DNA from: Auanema rhodensis
Lineage: Eukaryota; Nematoda; Chromadorea; Rhabditida; Rhabditidae
Assembly: GCA_964057225.1 (NCBI GenBank)
Contig: OZ059895.1
Coordinates: 8,060,001-8,124,000 of the forward strand
DNA: 64,000 bases
Direction: 5' to 3'
A model generated the notes under the pieces. The model was not told the DNA's origin, made no database searches, and saw only the letters and a list, made by a program, of their open reading frames with translations. The translations under genes were made by a program, and so were the position numbers. Below are positions 62,180 through 64,000 of the stretch, one piece after another; position 1 is the first letter of the stretch, and every line of letters starts with the position of its first letter.

Positions 62180-63515
62180 ATGATATTGGATATCAAGCTA
62201 CATGCTCTTTCTAACACAACGGCAATTGAGTTTCTAAATATAGCTGAAGTTCTGATTCTACTCATTGCTATGTTTTGCCTGTGTATATGTTTACGCGTAT
62301 TCTTTATCAGTCCTCAATTTCATGTGCACCTAATAGCACTTTTGGTGCACACAGCATTTCTTGGTTTGAATATTAATTGCTTATTTATAAATATGAACTA
62401 TCTTAGCATATACAATACATGTAAACCGTATTCTAATGATTATATTGAGTATAATAACTCCTTATACAGGTAATCTCATTTATAAAATTTTTAAAAGAGC
62501 AGCAGATGCGTATTAGAGCTGGCAAGAAGAATTAATAATCGAGTATTAAACTTCAATTAACTTTAGATCCAAAAACTGAACCCATATTGTATTCAATAAA
62601 GCGGCTCGCCGAGTTTTTACATTTTTCTTCATGTGTCTGTATAATGGGAAACTTGCCCGTATTGATAGGTTGCTTTTATTTATAAAAAGATGTGAAATAT
62701 AATGTAAAATTAAGGAGAAAGATTGATTGCCACTATTTGGCTTTCGAACTATGAAAATCATCGAAACTTCTTATGCATTTTCATTGTAATTATTTTGCAA
62801 TATGGAATTAGTTTCTGTATGACCTGGGCCATGTATGTGAAAATAGTTCCTATTCTTCCTGCAATAGGATTTGGCTTATTTTTAACAGTTGTATCTGTCG
62901 CATTATTCAAAATATTACATAGGTAAATACATATAGACCCTCAAAAGTAACAGATATTTTGCCAATAGAATAAATCAACATCGTTATAAAAAATCTAAAT
63001 TCATTGGAACTACTTATACATTAAGTGAACGCTATCAGCTAGCTGAAAATATACGAACAGCTGGAATAATGAAAAAATGTTGTTTCTTAGGTTCCGCATT
63101 CAATTGCTTTGGAGCATTGGTTAGTCACTCTCACCTGGCTTCATAAAGATATATTCAGATTTTGGCAGCTTTTTATTCATTTCGAGATCATGAAATAACG
63201 CCGCATGTGCTTTATGTACTGTTCAACTTATTTGTAATAGTTTATACTATTCTATTTTTGTTAATGGGAATGTTCAGCCATCAAATTTGGAAAGAAAATT
63301 TTGTAGCGTAAGTGAAAGCAACAAATTTTTGAATTATATAACATTAAACTTGAAAAATTCTCAGGATTATTAAACGTATAGTTAGATGTAAAAATCTTGG
63401 CAGGAATGCAAGTGGAACAGCAGAGTTGAAGAATACTGATGGGTCCCGGATGTCATTCAGTATAGATGAACAACGACAGTATTACTTTAATTCTCTTAGC
63501 ACTTCTTGGAATTAG
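62180..63515 (+). CDS. nematode seven-transmembrane chemoreceptor, Sre-like
   Basis: Six exons: 62180-62469, 62544-62668, 62715-62922, 62969-63119, 63159-63307, 63365-63515, in consistent phase, 357 aa. The start follows a TTTCAG acceptor by 11 bases. About seven hydrophobic segments are spread along the protein; the first is FLNIAEVLILLIAMFCLCI. Diagnostic features: an ER-L-IAT motif at the end of TM3 (GERLIATIWLSNYE), and a TLSERYQLAENIRTAGIM stretch in the third cytoplasmic loop, both typical of Sre and related Sra/Srab serpentine receptors. Predicted role: chemosensory GPCR in the membrane of a sensory neuron. The 62470-62543 intron ends in a poor CGAG acceptor, chosen because it is the only one that keeps the frame. 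The exact subfamily is uncertain. Confidence 0.85.
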
Positions 63516-63522
63516 TTTTTCA

Positions 63523-63528
63523 TTTATT
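63523..63528 (-). other. AATAAA polyadenylation signal of NFS1
   Basis: TTTATT on the plus strand, 109 bases past the NFS1 stop and only eight bases past the receptor's stop codon, so the two convergent 3' UTRs overlap. Confidence 0.5.
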
Positions 63529-63636
63529 TTTGTTATTTACAATTGAAGAAGTATATATATATATATATAGATATATAGATCTGCAACAAATAGAATCAAC
63601 AAAAAAATATCGTATAATCTGTAAAAAAATATTCAA

Positions 63637-63965
63637 TCAATGTTGAGTCCATTTGATACTGTTCAAATCAATTCCTTCTTGCACCATCTCCCATAATGGG
63701 CTGAGTTCTCGAAGTCGTTCTGTTTCTTTTACACAAAGGTCAATGGTATGTTGAATCTGAAGGAAAAAAATTGTTTGTGCAAAGAACAAGAAGTGAACTT
63801 CGGCTTCAGTGGTAAATCTTCCAATTCCAAATCGAATTGATGAGTGAGCAAGATCTTCTCCTGTACCAATAGCACGAAGAACATACGATGGCTCTAATGA
63901 TGCAGAAGTACAAGCACTTCCTGATGAAAGTGCAATAGATTTTAAAGCCATTAACAAAGACTCTC
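63637..63965 (-). CDS. nfs-1: cysteine desulfurase NFS1, C-terminal part (continues beyond window)
   Basis: PLP-dependent mitochondrial enzyme that takes sulfur from cysteine for Fe-S cluster assembly. Only the last two exons are inside the window: 63799-63965 and 63637-63756. The first enters in phase 2, with the Gly of GES split across the intron. It carries ESLLMALK, the active-site loop [18 protein letters not shown] with the catalytic Cys, and [19 protein letters not shown]. The second has [20 protein letters not shown] and the ending WTQH, identical to the conserved eukaryotic NFS1 terminus. The 42-base sequence between them has no stop and a multiple-of-three length, but removing it restores [13 protein letters not shown], which aligns with other NFS1 proteins without a gap. 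Confidence 0.96.
63757..63798 (-). other. 42-nt stopless intron in NFS1
   Basis: GTTCAC...CTTCAG, 42 bases, no in-frame stop. Read through, it would add 14 mostly hydrophobic residues ([14 protein letters not shown]) to a helix near the C-terminus, so it is best treated as an intron. Confidence 0.8.
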
Positions 63966-64000
63966 CTGAAAATAAAAATACTATCATGTGAAAATAGTTA

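Overview
The window looks like nuclear DNA of a nematode. It is AT-rich. Genes carry many introns of about 42-50 bases that end in TTTCAG or TTTTAG. Several start codons sit 2-10 bases after such an acceptor with no upstream exon, as expected for spliced-leader trans-splicing. One gene encodes a nematode-type (Sre-like) chemoreceptor. The genus cannot be fixed from the sequence. No rRNA, tRNA, spliced-leader RNA, transposase, CRISPR or bacterial operon was recognised.

Layout: 1-15.5 kb is mostly gene-poor AT-rich DNA with simple repeats and a few short islands that look like isolated exons. A five-exon LAPTM-like membrane protein gene lies at 15.5-16.35 kb (+). It converges on a large tomosyn (tom-1/STXBP5) gene that fills 17.65-27.57 kb (-) in about 31 exons plus two apparent microexons. 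From 27.6 to 44.5 kb there is a desert full of GA/CT tracts; several short islands there fit alternative first exons of tomosyn (all end in the same splice phase). At 44.55-50.05 kb (-) lies a 16-exon gene for a secreted protein with a conserved-looking N-terminal domain and a Gln/Asn-rich tail. 50-55 kb is another desert with orphan exon-like pieces.

The right end is gene-dense: galaxin-like CC-repeat protein (55.05-56.23, -), 6-pyruvoyl-tetrahydropterin synthase (56.92-57.47, -), ShKT-domain secreted protein (58.15-58.65, -), AATF/Che-1 nucleolar protein (59.22-61.29, -), a seven-transmembrane receptor (62.18-63.52, +) and the 3' end of the cysteine desulfurase NFS1 (63.64-63.97, -, continuing out of the window).

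The genes are functionally unrelated and each looks independently expressed. The most interesting material is in and upstream of tomosyn: two in-frame microexons of 12 and 30 nt, a frame puzzle in the hypervariable linker, a GC-AG intron, and a possible 16-kb array of alternative first exons. All exon models were made by hand from splice signals, reading frame and remembered family features; no database search was run.
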